DNA of 64,000 bases from Pseudomonas fluorescens. Lineage in GTDB: Bacteria; Pseudomonadota; Gammaproteobacteria; Pseudomonadales; Pseudomonadaceae. The notes beneath the pieces were generated by a model that did no database searches, was not told where the DNA came from, and saw only the letters and a program-made list of their open reading frames with translations. Shown here piece after piece: positions 8,861 through 16,669 of this stretch. The translations under genes and the position numbers were made by a program. Numbering within the stretch: position 1 is the first letter of the stretch; every line of letters begins with the position of its first letter. The stretch covers positions 6,398,501-6,462,500 of the forward strand of contig NZ_CP015225.1 of the NCBI RefSeq assembly GCF_001623525.1, given 5' to 3'.

Positions 8861-8918
8861 CGTCGCTCAATCGACATAATCTGTCGCTTCGTCGTCATAA
8901 GCTGTCGCGCCTCTGTAA
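8861..8918 (+). promoter_or_regulatory. Three ArgR-type half-sites phased at 21 bp upstream of argG
   Basis: CGTCGC at 8861, TGTCGC at 8882 and TGTCGC at 8903 lie exactly 21 bp apart and run in the same direction. Eight bases after each hexamer comes CA, CA and AA. The pseudomonad ArgR consensus as I recall it is TGTCGC-N8-AA-N5 in tandem, which also has a 21-bp period. The array lies 59-116 bp before the argG start. By position and enzyme class this should be an arginine-responsive operator. Confidence 0.65.
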
Positions 8919-8976
8919 ATTATCCGCATTGGACGTTAGACTTCCCGGCTTTCCGTACAACCCGTGGAGTGATGGC

Positions 8977-10194
8977 ATGGCGGACGTAAACAAGGTCGTT
9001 CTGGCGTATTCCGGCGGCCTGGACACTTCGGTGATCCTCAAGTGGCTGCAGGACACTTATAACTGCGAGGTGGTGACCTTCACCGCTGACCTGGGGCAGG
9101 GCGAAGAAGTCGAGCCTGCACGCGCCAAGGCCCAGGCCATGGGCGTCAAAGAGATCTACATCGATGACCTGCGCGAAGAATTCGTCCGCGACTTCGTGTT
9201 CCCGATGTTCCGCGCCAACACCGTTTACGAAGGCGAGTACCTGCTGGGTACCTCCATCGCCCGTCCGCTGATCGCCAAGCGCCTGATCGAAATCGCCAAC
9301 GAAACCGGCGCCGATGCCATTTCCCATGGCGCCACCGGCAAAGGCAACGACCAGGTGCGTTTCGAGCTGGGTGCCTATGCCCTCAAGCCGGGCGTGAAAG
9401 TCATTGCCCCGTGGCGTGAATGGGACTTGCTGTCCCGTGAAAAACTGATGGACTACGCCGAGAAGCACGCGATTCCGATCGAGCGCCACGGCAAGAAGAA
9501 ATCCCCGTACTCGATGGATGCCAACCTGCTGCACATCTCCTATGAAGGCGGCGTGCTGGAAGACACCTGGACCGAGCACGAAGAAGACATGTGGCGCTGG
9601 ACCGTCTCCCCGGAGAAGGCTCCTGATACTCCGCAATACCTGGAACTGACCTATCGCAACGGCGATATCGTCGCGCTGGACGGCGTTGAGATGAGCCCGG
9701 CCACCGTGCTGGCAACCCTGAACCGCATCGGTGGCGAACACGGCATCGGTCGTCTGGACATCGTCGAAAACCGCTATGTGGGCATGAAGTCCCGCGGTTG
9801 CTACGAGACCCCGGGCGGCACCATCATGCTGCGCGCCCACCGGGCGATCGAGTCGATCACCCTGGACCGCGAAGTGGCTCACCTCAAGGATGAGCTGATG
9901 CCCAAGTACGCCAGCCTGATCTACACCGGCTACTGGTGGAGCCCAGAGCGCCTGATGCTGCAACAGATGATCGACGCCTCCCAGGCTCACGTGAATGGCG
10001 TGGTACGCCTGAAGCTGTACAAGGGCAACGTGATCGTCACCGGGCGCAAGTCCGACGAGTCGTTGTTCGATGCCAACATCGCGACTTTCGAAGAAGACGG
10101 CGGTGCCTACAACCAGGCTGACGCGGCCGGCTTCATCAAGCTCAACGCCCTGCGCATGCGCATCGCGGCGAACAAGGGTCGCAAGTTGTTCTGA
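8977..10194 (+). CDS. argG: Argininosuccinate synthase
   Basis: 405-residue cytoplasmic enzyme joining citrulline and aspartate with ATP, the penultimate step of arginine synthesis. The N-terminal ATP-binding loop [10 protein letters not shown] is at residues 8-17, followed by GQGEEVEPA and the [14 protein letters not shown] segment typical of the family. The ATG at 8977 is preceded by GGAG; a longer in-frame start lacks family support. It has its own terminator and an upstream ArgR-like array, so it is a single-gene transcription unit. Confidence 0.98.
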   Translation: MADVNKVVLAYSGGLDTSVILKWLQDTYNCEVVTFTADLGQGEEVEPARAKAQAMGVKEIYIDDLREEFVRDFVFPMFRANTVYEGEYLLGTSIARPLIAKRLIEIANETGADAISHGATGKGNDQVRFELGAYALKPGVKVIAPWREWDLLSREKLMDYAEKHAIPIERHGKKKSPYSMDANLLHISYEGGVLEDTWTEHEEDMWRWTVSPEKAPDTPQYLELTYRNGDIVALDGVEMSPATVLATLNRIGGEHGIGRLDIVENRYVGMKSRGCYETPGGTIMLRAHRAIESITLDREVAHLKDELMPKYASLIYTGYWWSPERLMLQQMIDASQAHVNGVVRLKLYKGNVIVTGRKSDESLFDANIATFEEDGGAYNQADAAGFIKLNALRMRIAANKGRKLF

Positions 10195-10207
10195 CCCTGG
10201 TGATCTG

Positions 10208-10240
10208 AAAACGGCCTGCCATGAGCAGGCCGTTTTTTTA
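10208..10240 (+). terminator. Rho-independent terminator of argG
   Basis: Stem AACGGCCTGC/GCAGGCCGTT with a short loop, then a run of T. Confidence 0.9.
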
Positions 10241-10284
10241 CCCTTTTTTTGTGTGGCTTTTGTTGCGGCGCTGCCCCGGCTCGC

Positions 10285-10767
10285 TCATTCATCCTGCCCG
10301 CGCGTTGCCAGGTCTGCGCTGCTGTAGATGACGTACACGACGATGCTGGTTTGCTTCAAATGTCTTGATCGACAAGTCTCGATCGGGCGTTTCGATTGGC
10401 TGCATACGATACAAAGGGTATCTGGTCCGCGCCTGCGTCGATGAAGACGTATCACCAGCAGTTCCTTGACGTCGTCGGCCCGACGTAGCTGTCGTTTGCG
10501 TCGACAGGGCGAATCATCCATGGTCTTTATGAAGTGTTTGCTCTTGCGGAAATCCGAAGGTGAATACAACGAACGATAATTGAAGTTGAGCGTTATGAAA
10601 AAAAGCAGCAATAGATAAAAAGGAAAGCTGATCAGGAACCACAGATAATACTCACGATCCTGGTCATCCAGAAAGGGCAGGGAAATCGCCGCGGAAGTTT
10701 CGGATAAAGTGGCAAATATGGCGATGAGGGTCATGGGGTTGGTTATGGTCTTCAAAGGTTTGTTCAT
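10285..10767 (-). CDS. Small membrane protein of unknown function
   Basis: 160 residues. The first 75 residues look like a real protein: a hydrophobic segment near residues 12-30, then a strong membrane helix (WFLISFPFYLLLLFFITLNF, about 43-62). From residue about 85 the composition changes to Arg/Cys/Ser-rich and is less convincing; the reading frame may have been extended by a mutation. No good Shine-Dalgarno sequence is visible and an overlapping frame starts 13 bp upstream. I do not recognise a family. It sits in a patch of less typical composition between argG and the response regulator. Confidence 0.5.
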   Translation of the reverse strand: MNKPLKTITNPMTLIAIFATLSETSAAISLPFLDDQDREYYLWFLISFPFYLLLLFFITLNFNYRSLYSPSDFRKSKHFIKTMDDSPCRRKRQLRRADDVKELLVIRLHRRRRGPDTLCIVCSQSKRPIETCRSRHLKQTSIVVYVIYSSADLATRGQDE

Positions 10768-11236
10768 GGTTAATGCTCATGGAGTACTTGTGCTCGGTAT
10801 GTGGGTTGGAAAGTGGTTGTCCATGCCGAATGAAATATAGGCATGGTCGCAATGGCTGCCGATGCTGGATGTCAGGCGCCTGAATATGTTTTATATAGGA
10901 TTCCCCTTCCTTAAGTGAGTGGAAGGTAGTTTTAACAGTAAATAATTCAGTTACTTTCTATGAGTGAAGAACTTTCCAGTGGGCTGTCCATAGGTGGGTG
11001 GGCCGCTGAAAAAGCGCATTGTTCACAGGGTTACCGAATTGTTAAGAAAGCTCATTCCTTCTCTGTAAAAAAATCCATGACACATTTTTTCTGCGGCGAT
11101 TTGTAGGACTTTTCTGTATAGCTTGTAGGTTCTGTCTCTCGGTGCGAGCGTTCAGGGGGGGGCGGCATGCCAAGGTAGAAATGACTAGGCTATTGTGCGT
11201 GCTCTAAAAATTCGAACAGCGAAGTTGGATTTGCCC
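10768..11236. other. AT-richer intergenic region before the response regulator
   Basis: 469 bp without a supported gene, AT-richer than its surroundings. It must carry the divergent promoters of the membrane protein and of the response regulator. A 48-codon frame starting at 10959 has no ribosome-binding site and was not accepted. Confidence 0.5.
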
Positions 11237-11863
11237 ATGAATAAAGTGCTGATCGTGGATGATCATCCCGTCATTCGTCTTGCTGTACGTTTGCTGATGG
11301 AACGTCATGGTTATGAAGTCGTTGCCGAAACCGATAATGGCGTCGATGCGTTACAGTTTGCTCGCGAACTTATGCCCGATATCGTCATTCTCGATATCGG
11401 TATTCCGAAGCTGGACGGATTGGAAGTCATTGCTCGCCTGACGGCCATTCCTTCACCCATGAAGGTGTTGGTGCTGACTTCCCAGGCGCCGGGACATTTT
11501 TCAATGCGCTGCATGCAGACGGGGGCGGCCGGGTATGTATGCAAGCAACAGGATCTTACCGAGTTACTAAGTGCAATAAAGGCGGTACTGTCCGGTTACA
11601 GTTACTTTCCCAACCAGGCATTGCATACGGTGCGGTCGAGTCTGGGTAATGCCAGTGAGTCCGATATGGTCGATCGATTATCGGGGCGGGAAATGATGGT
11701 CTTGCAGCAACTGGCGCGCGGAAAGACCAACAAGGAGATCGCCGATGGAATGTTCTTGAGCAACAAGACCGTCAGTACCTACAAGACGCGCCTGTTATTG
11801 AAGCTCAATGCCCGTTCGCTGGTCGACCTGATCGAACTGGCGCAGCGCAATGGCTTGGTGTGA
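11237..11863 (+). CDS. NarL/LuxR-type response regulator (BvgA/EvgA-like)
   Basis: 208 residues: N-terminal receiver domain with the acidic pocket (D8, D9), phospho-acceptor D53 in IVILDIGIPK and the conserved K near 105 (VCKQQ), then a LuxR-type HTH with LSGREMMVLQQLARG and NKEIADGMFLSNKTVSTYKTRLL. The KTVSTYKTRLL recognition helix is typical of BvgA/EvgA/RcsB-like regulators, which often control adhesins and biofilm. No histidine kinase is encoded nearby, so it is an orphan here. The start at 11237 has only a weak GTTGGA upstream. Codon use is more AT-rich than in the flanking metabolic genes. Confidence 0.85.
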   Translation: MNKVLIVDDHPVIRLAVRLLMERHGYEVVAETDNGVDALQFARELMPDIVILDIGIPKLDGLEVIARLTAIPSPMKVLVLTSQAPGHFSMRCMQTGAAGYVCKQQDLTELLSAIKAVLSGYSYFPNQALHTVRSSLGNASESDMVDRLSGREMMVLQQLARGKTNKEIADGMFLSNKTVSTYKTRLLLKLNARSLVDLIELAQRNGLV

Positions 11864-11887
11864 GTTTTCGGGTCACGCGTACTCAGT

Positions 11888-11914
11888 AAAAAGCCTCCAT
11901 CAGGGAGGCTTTTA
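11888..11914. terminator. Bidirectional terminator between the response regulator and the PA3496-like gene
   Basis: Stem AAAGCCTCC/GGAGGCTTT with A- and T-rich flanks, located between two convergent genes. Confidence 0.85.
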
Positions 11915-11918
11915 CGTG

Positions 11919-12101
11919 TCAGAGGTCAAAATCATAATCGGCCAGTTGTTTCTGCAGGCGACGCTCTTCCAGCAGGTTATCGATGGTGCGGCGCTTGCTC
12001 AGGTTGGTTTTCGCCACTTCCACGACCACAGGTTCGACGTCGTCGCCCTCAGCGGCGATGAATTCGTCTTCTACATCCAGTTGTTCTTTGCCAGCACTCA
12101 T
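11919..12101 (-). CDS. PA3496-family small protein, 60 aa
   Basis: Small acidic, soluble protein found next to nth in Pseudomonas; I match it to the P. aeruginosa PA3496 family by position and by the KRRTIDNLLEERRLQKQLADYD tail, recalled rather than searched. N-terminal half is Glu/Asp-rich, C-terminal half is a basic then amphipathic helix. No signal peptide despite the proposed link of this family to envelope integrity. GGAG lies nine bases upstream of the ATG at 12101. It is downstream of nth on the same strand, with a 107-bp gap. Confidence 0.75.
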   Translation of the reverse strand: MSAGKEQLDVEDEFIAAEGDDVEPVVVEVAKTNLSKRRTIDNLLEERRLQKQLADYDFDL

Positions 12102-12208
12102 GGGTTCGACTCCAGGCTAAGACTGCCATTGGCGCTCCTTATATCGATAAACCGCGGGCGGGTAAAAAAGATTTTTTCAATCGATGGATCGATAAAAGCA
12201 ATAGCACC

Positions 12209-12847
12209 TCAATCGTCGGAGGTCTTGTGCTTGTACTCGCATAAATCTTCGATTCGGCAGCTGCCGCAGCGAGGCTTGCGTGCCAGGCAAACGTAGCGGC
12301 CGTGAAGGATGAGCCAGTGATGGGAGTCCAGCAGGAATTCCTTGGGAACAAATTTCATCAATTTCTTCTCGACCTCCACCACGTTTTTGCCGGGGGCCAG
12401 CCCGGTGCGGTTGCTGACGCGGAAAATGTGGGTGTCGACCGCCATGGTCAACTGCCGAAACGCGGTATTGAGCACGACGTTGGCGGTTTTGCGGCCGACC
12501 CCCGGGAGGGCTTCCAGCGCTTCGCGAGTCTGCGGGACTTCACTGCCATGGCGCTCGATCAGCAGGCGGCAGGTCTCGATCACGTTTTTGGCCTTGCTGT
12601 TGAACAGCCCGATGGTCTTGATGTATTCGGACAGTCCTTCGACGCCCAGGGCATAGATCGCCTCTGGCGTATTGGCCACCGGGAACAGTTTGGCCGTGGC
12701 TTTGTTGACGCCGACATCGGTGGACTGGGCTGACAGAATGACCGCGATCAGCAACTCGAACGGCGAGGAATAGGCCAGTTCGGTTTTCGGTTCCGGGTTG
12801 TCCTCGTGAAGGCGACGAAATATTTCCAGGCGTTTTGCGGCGTTCAT
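12209..12847 (-). CDS. nth: Endonuclease III (DNA glycosylase/AP lyase)
   Basis: 212-residue base-excision repair enzyme removing oxidised pyrimidines. The helix-hairpin-helix LPGVGRKTA contains the catalytic lysine (about residue 120), the catalytic aspartate lies in VDTHIFRVSNR, and the C-terminal [4Fe-4S] cluster ligands follow the exact C-x6-C-x2-C-x5-C pattern. Its ATG overlaps the rnfE stop by 4 bp, so it is the last gene of the rnf operon, an arrangement common in gammaproteobacteria. Confidence 0.97.
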   Translation of the reverse strand: MNAAKRLEIFRRLHEDNPEPKTELAYSSPFELLIAVILSAQSTDVGVNKATAKLFPVANTPEAIYALGVEGLSEYIKTIGLFNSKAKNVIETCRLLIERHGSEVPQTREALEALPGVGRKTANVVLNTAFRQLTMAVDTHIFRVSNRTGLAPGKNVVEVEKKLMKFVPKEFLLDSHHWLILHGRYVCLARKPRCGSCRIEDLCEYKHKTSDD

Positions 12848-13377
12848 GGGCGCGGCGTTTCCTCAACGGATGAATGGGGTCTGGCGGCCGTCCAGGCCTG
12901 TCGGGCCGCCAACAGCAGCCCGAGCAGAATGAACCCGCCAGGGGCGAGCAGGGCCAGGGGCAGGCCGTTGCCGATCAACTCACGCACGGCGCCCAGGCTG
13001 ATCATCAAAAGGCCAAACAGCCCGGCCAGCCTGAGGCGTCCGGGCCAGCGAGAATCAACGAAGAAGCCCTCATGCTCCAGCGCTACGCAGCTCAGGGCGA
13101 CCCAGCCAACGTAAAGGCTCAACGGTCGATACAATTCCAGTGCCCAGGCCTGGAGGACAAGGCCAATGCAGGTGCTCAGGGTAGCGGCCAACACGATAGA
13201 GGCGAGCAGCCGTTGACAGGCTGCCAGGTGTTGGCGCACAAGCCCCATTGCCAAGCCATGGCTGCAAAGAACCAGGGCCCAGGCCAGCCATAACCCCAGC
13301 GCGCCAACCAGCGAATCGCTCGCGCCGACCAATGGGACGAGCAGCAGGCCGTGTGTCAGTCCCCAAGACTTATTCAT
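12844..13377 (-). CDS. rnfE: Rnf complex membrane subunit RnfE, divergent and short
   Basis: 178 residues against roughly 200-240 for the family, with about five or six membrane helices. It is recognisable from its place between rnfG and nth and from segments such as ALGLWLAWALVL and the LIGNG motif. The conserved LGLCP loop near the N-terminus, which carries one cysteine of the intramembrane iron-sulfur site in canonical RnfE, is missing (short deletion, no Cys). The second site is kept as ALSCVALE. Start overlaps the rnfG stop by 8 bp. Function in electron transfer is therefore uncertain. Confidence 0.75.
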   Translation of the reverse strand: MNKSWGLTHGLLLVPLVGASDSLVGALGLWLAWALVLCSHGLAMGLVRQHLAACQRLLASIVLAATLSTCIGLVLQAWALELYRPLSLYVGWVALSCVALEHEGFFVDSRWPGRLRLAGLFGLLMISLGAVRELIGNGLPLALLAPGGFILLGLLLAARQAWTAARPHSSVEETPRP

Positions 13378-13981
13378 TGGCCGCCACCCCCGTCAACTGA
13401 GCCTTGTGCTCGTCGAAGTAACGCAGCGCATCGTGAACAGCCTGGAGGACCGCCCGGGACGTCACTGTCGCGCCAGCCAGTTGATCGAACTGGCCCTGGT
13501 CCTTTTTCAAGGCCCAGCCGCTGTCATCAGGTGCCTGGCGTGATTTACCCGTGAAGGTCTGCAACCAGGCGTTCGGCCAGCCGGCAATTGCTGCGCCCAA
13601 TCCGGGTGTCTCGGATTGGCGCAGGGTCTTGACGCCCAGCAACCGGCCCTGTGGATCGATGGCGACCAGCAATTCGATGCTGCCTTCATAGCCCAGCGCC
13701 TGGCTACGCAGCAGCACGGCGCTGGGTTGGCCGCTGCGAGTCGCCAGGTAGCCGCCCAGCAGCGTGCTATGGGCCAGGGGCTCTGAGGCTGTGACAACGG
13801 GGTGCGCCAACGGCTGGTTATCATAGTGGTCGGTGGGCAGCACCTCGAGCAAGGCCCTGTTCGCCAGCGCTTGCTGCTGGGCCTCGATGCGCCCGGCCGT
13901 GCCGAGGTGCGTGAGGTAAGTGGCACCGAGCCCCAGGCCGATCAACAAGGTCAGGATTGCCACGCCGACGGGGTTGTTCAT
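13370..13981 (-). CDS. rnfG: Rnf complex flavoprotein subunit RnfG
   Basis: 203 residues with a single N-terminal membrane anchor (about 5-25) and a periplasmic FMN-binding domain. The covalent flavin attachment motif is DQLAGAT, with T172 as the expected FMN-bearing residue; the usual Ser of SGAT is Ala, but D166, GA and T are kept, as ApbE-type flavin transfer requires. Also present is ETPGLGA. The ATG overlaps the rnfD stop by 4 bp. It takes electrons within the Rnf chain in canonical systems. Confidence 0.88.
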   Translation of the reverse strand: MNNPVGVAILTLLIGLGLGATYLTHLGTAGRIEAQQQALANRALLEVLPTDHYDNQPLAHPVVTASEPLAHSTLLGGYLATRSGQPSAVLLRSQALGYEGSIELLVAIDPQGRLLGVKTLRQSETPGLGAAIAGWPNAWLQTFTGKSRQAPDDSGWALKKDQGQFDQLAGATVTSRAVLQAVHDALRYFDEHKAQLTGVAANE

Positions 13982-14964
13982 GTCAGTGGCCGCCGTTGTC
14001 GCGCCTCGGCAAACCGGTCCAGTGCCGGCACGCCGAGGTTCATCAACAACACTGCGAACGCCACGCCGTCGGGATAGCCACCCCAGGTGCGTATCAGATA
14101 GACCAGCAATCCCATGCCCGCGCCAAACAGCAGGCGGGCGAGAGGAGCCTTGGCACCTGAGACCGGTTCGGTCGCGATAAAAAACGCGCCGAGCATGGTT
14201 GCGCCGCTGAACAGATGAAACAGCGGCGAGCCATGGGAGTCGGAGCCCGAACCGTTCCAGCACAGCAGGCTGACGACGGATAGGCTCAGCAGCATGCCCA
14301 CGGGGGCATGCCAACTGAACACCCGTTGCTGCAGCAGAAACAGACCGCCCGCCAGGAAGGCCAGGTTGACCCATTCGCCACCCCGGCCGCCGAAACGCCC
14401 GAACGCCGGATCGTTGGCGAACAGTTCATCGATGGTCAGGCTCGCGTTGATTCGCAGGCTGTCCAGTGCGGTCGCCCCGGCCCAGGCATCGGGCGCCGGA
14501 TGAGCGCCGAATACCTGCTGCAAGCCTTCAGACAGGCCCATGCCGTGGAGCGCCGGCCAGTGACTCATCTGGGAAGGAAAGGCCACCAGTACCAGGGCGT
14601 ACCCGAGCATGGCCGGGTTGAACGGGTTACTGCCGACGCCGCCCCACAGGTGCTTGCCGAACAGCAAGGCGCAGGCGGCCGCCGTGACGGTCAGCCACCA
14701 GGGGCAATAGGCCGGTAAGGCCAGGGCCAGCAGCGTGGCGCTGACCAGCGCGCTGCCATCGTTCAGGTCGCGCCTGAGTGGCTGGCGTCGCAAACGCAGC
14801 ACCAACGCCTCCACTGCCAGCGCAGTGACGCCGGACAACAGCAGGTTGAGCGCCACGCCCCAGCCTTGGAACCACAGCAACGCCAGCACGCCGGGCAGCG
14901 TCGCCAGCAACACTCGCGTCATTGCTTGGCGCAGCCGTTCGTCCACTGGCTCAAGAGGCGGCAT
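13978..14964 (-). CDS. rnfD: Rnf complex membrane flavoprotein subunit RnfD
   Basis: 328 residues and about nine membrane helices. The NqrB/RnfD signatures [13 protein letters not shown] and [18 protein letters not shown] are well preserved. The likely covalent FMN site is DAWAGAT, with Thr at residue 165; as in RnfG here, the usual Ser before GAT is Ala. I chose the ATG at 14964 because AGGTGG lies six bases upstream; an ATG at 14988 would add eight residues. It overlaps the end of rnfB by 14 bp. In canonical operons rnfC lies between rnfB and rnfD; here it is absent. Confidence 0.88.
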   Translation of the reverse strand: MPPLEPVDERLRQAMTRVLLATLPGVLALLWFQGWGVALNLLLSGVTALAVEALVLRLRRQPLRRDLNDGSALVSATLLALALPAYCPWWLTVTAAACALLFGKHLWGGVGSNPFNPAMLGYALVLVAFPSQMSHWPALHGMGLSEGLQQVFGAHPAPDAWAGATALDSLRINASLTIDELFANDPAFGRFGGRGGEWVNLAFLAGGLFLLQQRVFSWHAPVGMLLSLSVVSLLCWNGSGSDSHGSPLFHLFSGATMLGAFFIATEPVSGAKAPLARLLFGAGMGLLVYLIRTWGGYPDGVAFAVLLMNLGVPALDRFAEARQRRPLT

Positions 14965-15970
14965 GGGCGTCCACCTGGCGTTCGGCATCCTTCACCGCTT
15001 GTTCCAATGCCTGCAGTTGTTCATCCGATGCCGTAGCTGCCCGGGCTTTGCTGAGTTCGGCGCGGCGCATCGCCAGTTGGATCTTGGCCCGCTTCAGCTC
15101 GGCGTTTTGCGTCGGTGCTGGGGCTGGCGCGGCCGCGGGCGCGGCGTTTTCCAGCTGGTTCAGCGCCTGTTCGGCCGCTTCGAACTGGCGTTGCAGCACG
15201 ATCAGTTGCGACTGCTGCTCGAAGGTTGGCGGGTGGCCGAACGCTTTCAAGGATTTGTTCAACTGTGCCCGGCTCATGGCCAGGTCGACCTTGGCTTTTT
15301 TCAAGGCGGCATCGGCGGTGGCGGCTTTTTGCGCGCGCACGCGCTCCAGCGCGGCTTGCACGGGGTCGAGTGCCGGGGCCTGGGTTTGAGCCTGGACCTG
15401 CGCCGCCCGTTGGGTCCGAGCCAGGCGCTCGGCCTGGCGCTGCTCATCTTCGCGGCGCAGGCGTGCATTGCGTTGTTCGAAGCGGCGCCGGGCATGATTG
15501 CGCTTGGCGGTTCGCGCCTGTTGCTCTTCGGTGCTGAAGGCCAGGCCGCCGACGATCGGCAGCACGTTTGCCGTCAGCAGAGGACGCATTTCGATGCAAT
15601 CGACCGGGCAGGGCGCCACGCACAGGTCGCAGCCTGTGCATTCGTCGATGAGGACGGTGTGCATCAGCTTGGCGGCGCCGACAATCGCATCCACCGGACA
15701 GGCCTGGATGCACTTGGTGCAACCGATGCATTCGGCTTCCCGGATAAAGGCGATTTGCGCCGGGGCCACGCCGCGGCTGGTGTCCAGCTCCAACACCGGT
15801 ATTTTCATCAGTTCGGCCAGGGCCGCGATGGTTTCGCGCCCCCCGGGCGGACATTTATTGATCGGCTCGCCCTGGGCGATGCCTTCGGCGTAGGGTTTGC
15901 ACCCGGGATGGCCGCACTTGCCGCATTGGGTCTGCGGCAGCAGGGCGTCGATACGTTGAATCAGGCTCAT
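14951..15970 (-). CDS. rnfB: Rnf complex ferredoxin subunit RnfB, soluble, with long coiled-coil tail
   Basis: 339 residues against about 190 for typical RnfB. The first 130 residues hold the iron-sulfur part: C16, C19, C24 and C40 (domain [4Fe-4S]) and two ferredoxin clusters with C81/84/87/91 and C111/114/117/121. The membrane-anchoring N-terminal helix of canonical RnfB is missing; the protein starts directly at [14 protein letters not shown]. Residues 135-339 are an Ala/Gln/Lys/Glu-rich coiled coil with two related blocks ([17 protein letters not shown] and [17 protein letters not shown]), resembling the Ala-rich tails usually found on RnfC. Start overlaps rnfA by 4 bp. Confidence 0.9.
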   Translation of the reverse strand: MSLIQRIDALLPQTQCGKCGHPGCKPYAEGIAQGEPINKCPPGGRETIAALAELMKIPVLELDTSRGVAPAQIAFIREAECIGCTKCIQACPVDAIVGAAKLMHTVLIDECTGCDLCVAPCPVDCIEMRPLLTANVLPIVGGLAFSTEEQQARTAKRNHARRRFEQRNARLRREDEQRQAERLARTQRAAQVQAQTQAPALDPVQAALERVRAQKAATADAALKKAKVDLAMSRAQLNKSLKAFGHPPTFEQQSQLIVLQRQFEAAEQALNQLENAAPAAAPAPAPTQNAELKRAKIQLAMRRAELSKARAATASDEQLQALEQAVKDAERQVDAHAAS

Positions 15971-16539
15971 GTTTTGACCAGCCCGCGTAATCCGAGAAAG
16001 GCCACCGCCATCAGGCCGGCGCTGATCAACTGAATCGGCAGGCCCCGAAAGGGCAGGGGAATATCGTTATTGAAAGTGCGCTGGCGCAAATCGTCGAACA
16101 GGCCCAGCACCAGCCAGAACCCCAGCCCGGCACCCAGGCTCAGGGCGATGGCGTGGCCCAGGCCCCGGTCATCCTGGCCGTTGAGCAGTGTGACGCCCAG
16201 TATGCCGGCATTGCCGAGCAACAGCGGCCACAACCCCTCGAACGACATTGCCGGCCGCCAGCGTGCCAGCAGGCGCAGCAAGGGGCCGATCAGCAACACG
16301 CTCAAGGACAGCCAGGCCAACAAGCGCAGCGAGACCAGGTTGCTCGGCGCAAGCAGATAATGATCGATCAGGTAGCCCAGGGTGCCGACGATCAGCATCA
16401 GGCACGCCGTCGCCAGGCCCAAGGCGTGCACCTGCTTTCGACCATTGGCCGCCAGCAGCGGATCGACGCCCAGCGGCCAGTGCAACACCAGGTTGTTGAT
16501 CAGGGCAGCGCTGAACAGCGTGAGGACGATTTCGGTCAT
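15967..16539 (-). CDS. rnfA: Rnf complex membrane subunit RnfA, divergent
   Basis: 190 residues and about six membrane helices, the usual RnfA size. Family features remain (LINNLVL near residue 15, [14 protein letters not shown] near 105). However the two cysteines that ligate the intramembrane [2Fe-2S] cluster in canonical RnfA are gone: LGLCP reads LGVDP (residue 26 is Asp) and the TNCAVLG motif reads GNAGILG. First gene of the operon rnfA-B-D-G-E-nth, with all junctions overlapping. No clear terminator follows nth. Confidence 0.8.
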   Translation of the reverse strand: MTEIVLTLFSAALINNLVLHWPLGVDPLLAANGRKQVHALGLATACLMLIVGTLGYLIDHYLLAPSNLVSLRLLAWLSLSVLLIGPLLRLLARWRPAMSFEGLWPLLLGNAGILGVTLLNGQDDRGLGHAIALSLGAGLGFWLVLGLFDDLRQRTFNNDIPLPFRGLPIQLISAGLMAVAFLGLRGLVKT

Positions 16540-16617
16540 GGGTGCGTTGGCGACAAAGGGCCTGTTACAAGATTAGGCATTATCCGGCACGCCGGGAGCG
16601 TGGGCCAGATATGAAAA

Positions 16618-16648
16618 TCCCACAGCCACCTGCAAGGCGACTGTGGGA
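16618..16648 (-). terminator. Terminator of metG
   Basis: On the minus strand an imperfect stem TCCCACAGTCGCC/GGTGGCTGTGGGA is followed by TTTTCAT, about 20 bp past the metG stop. Confidence 0.7.
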
Positions 16649-16669
16649 TCGGTGCAGCAAGCGGTCGCG

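Noticed and set aside
10959..11105. 48-codon ORF in the gap before the response regulator
   Set aside because: No ribosome-binding site and no protein-like pattern; most likely upstream region.
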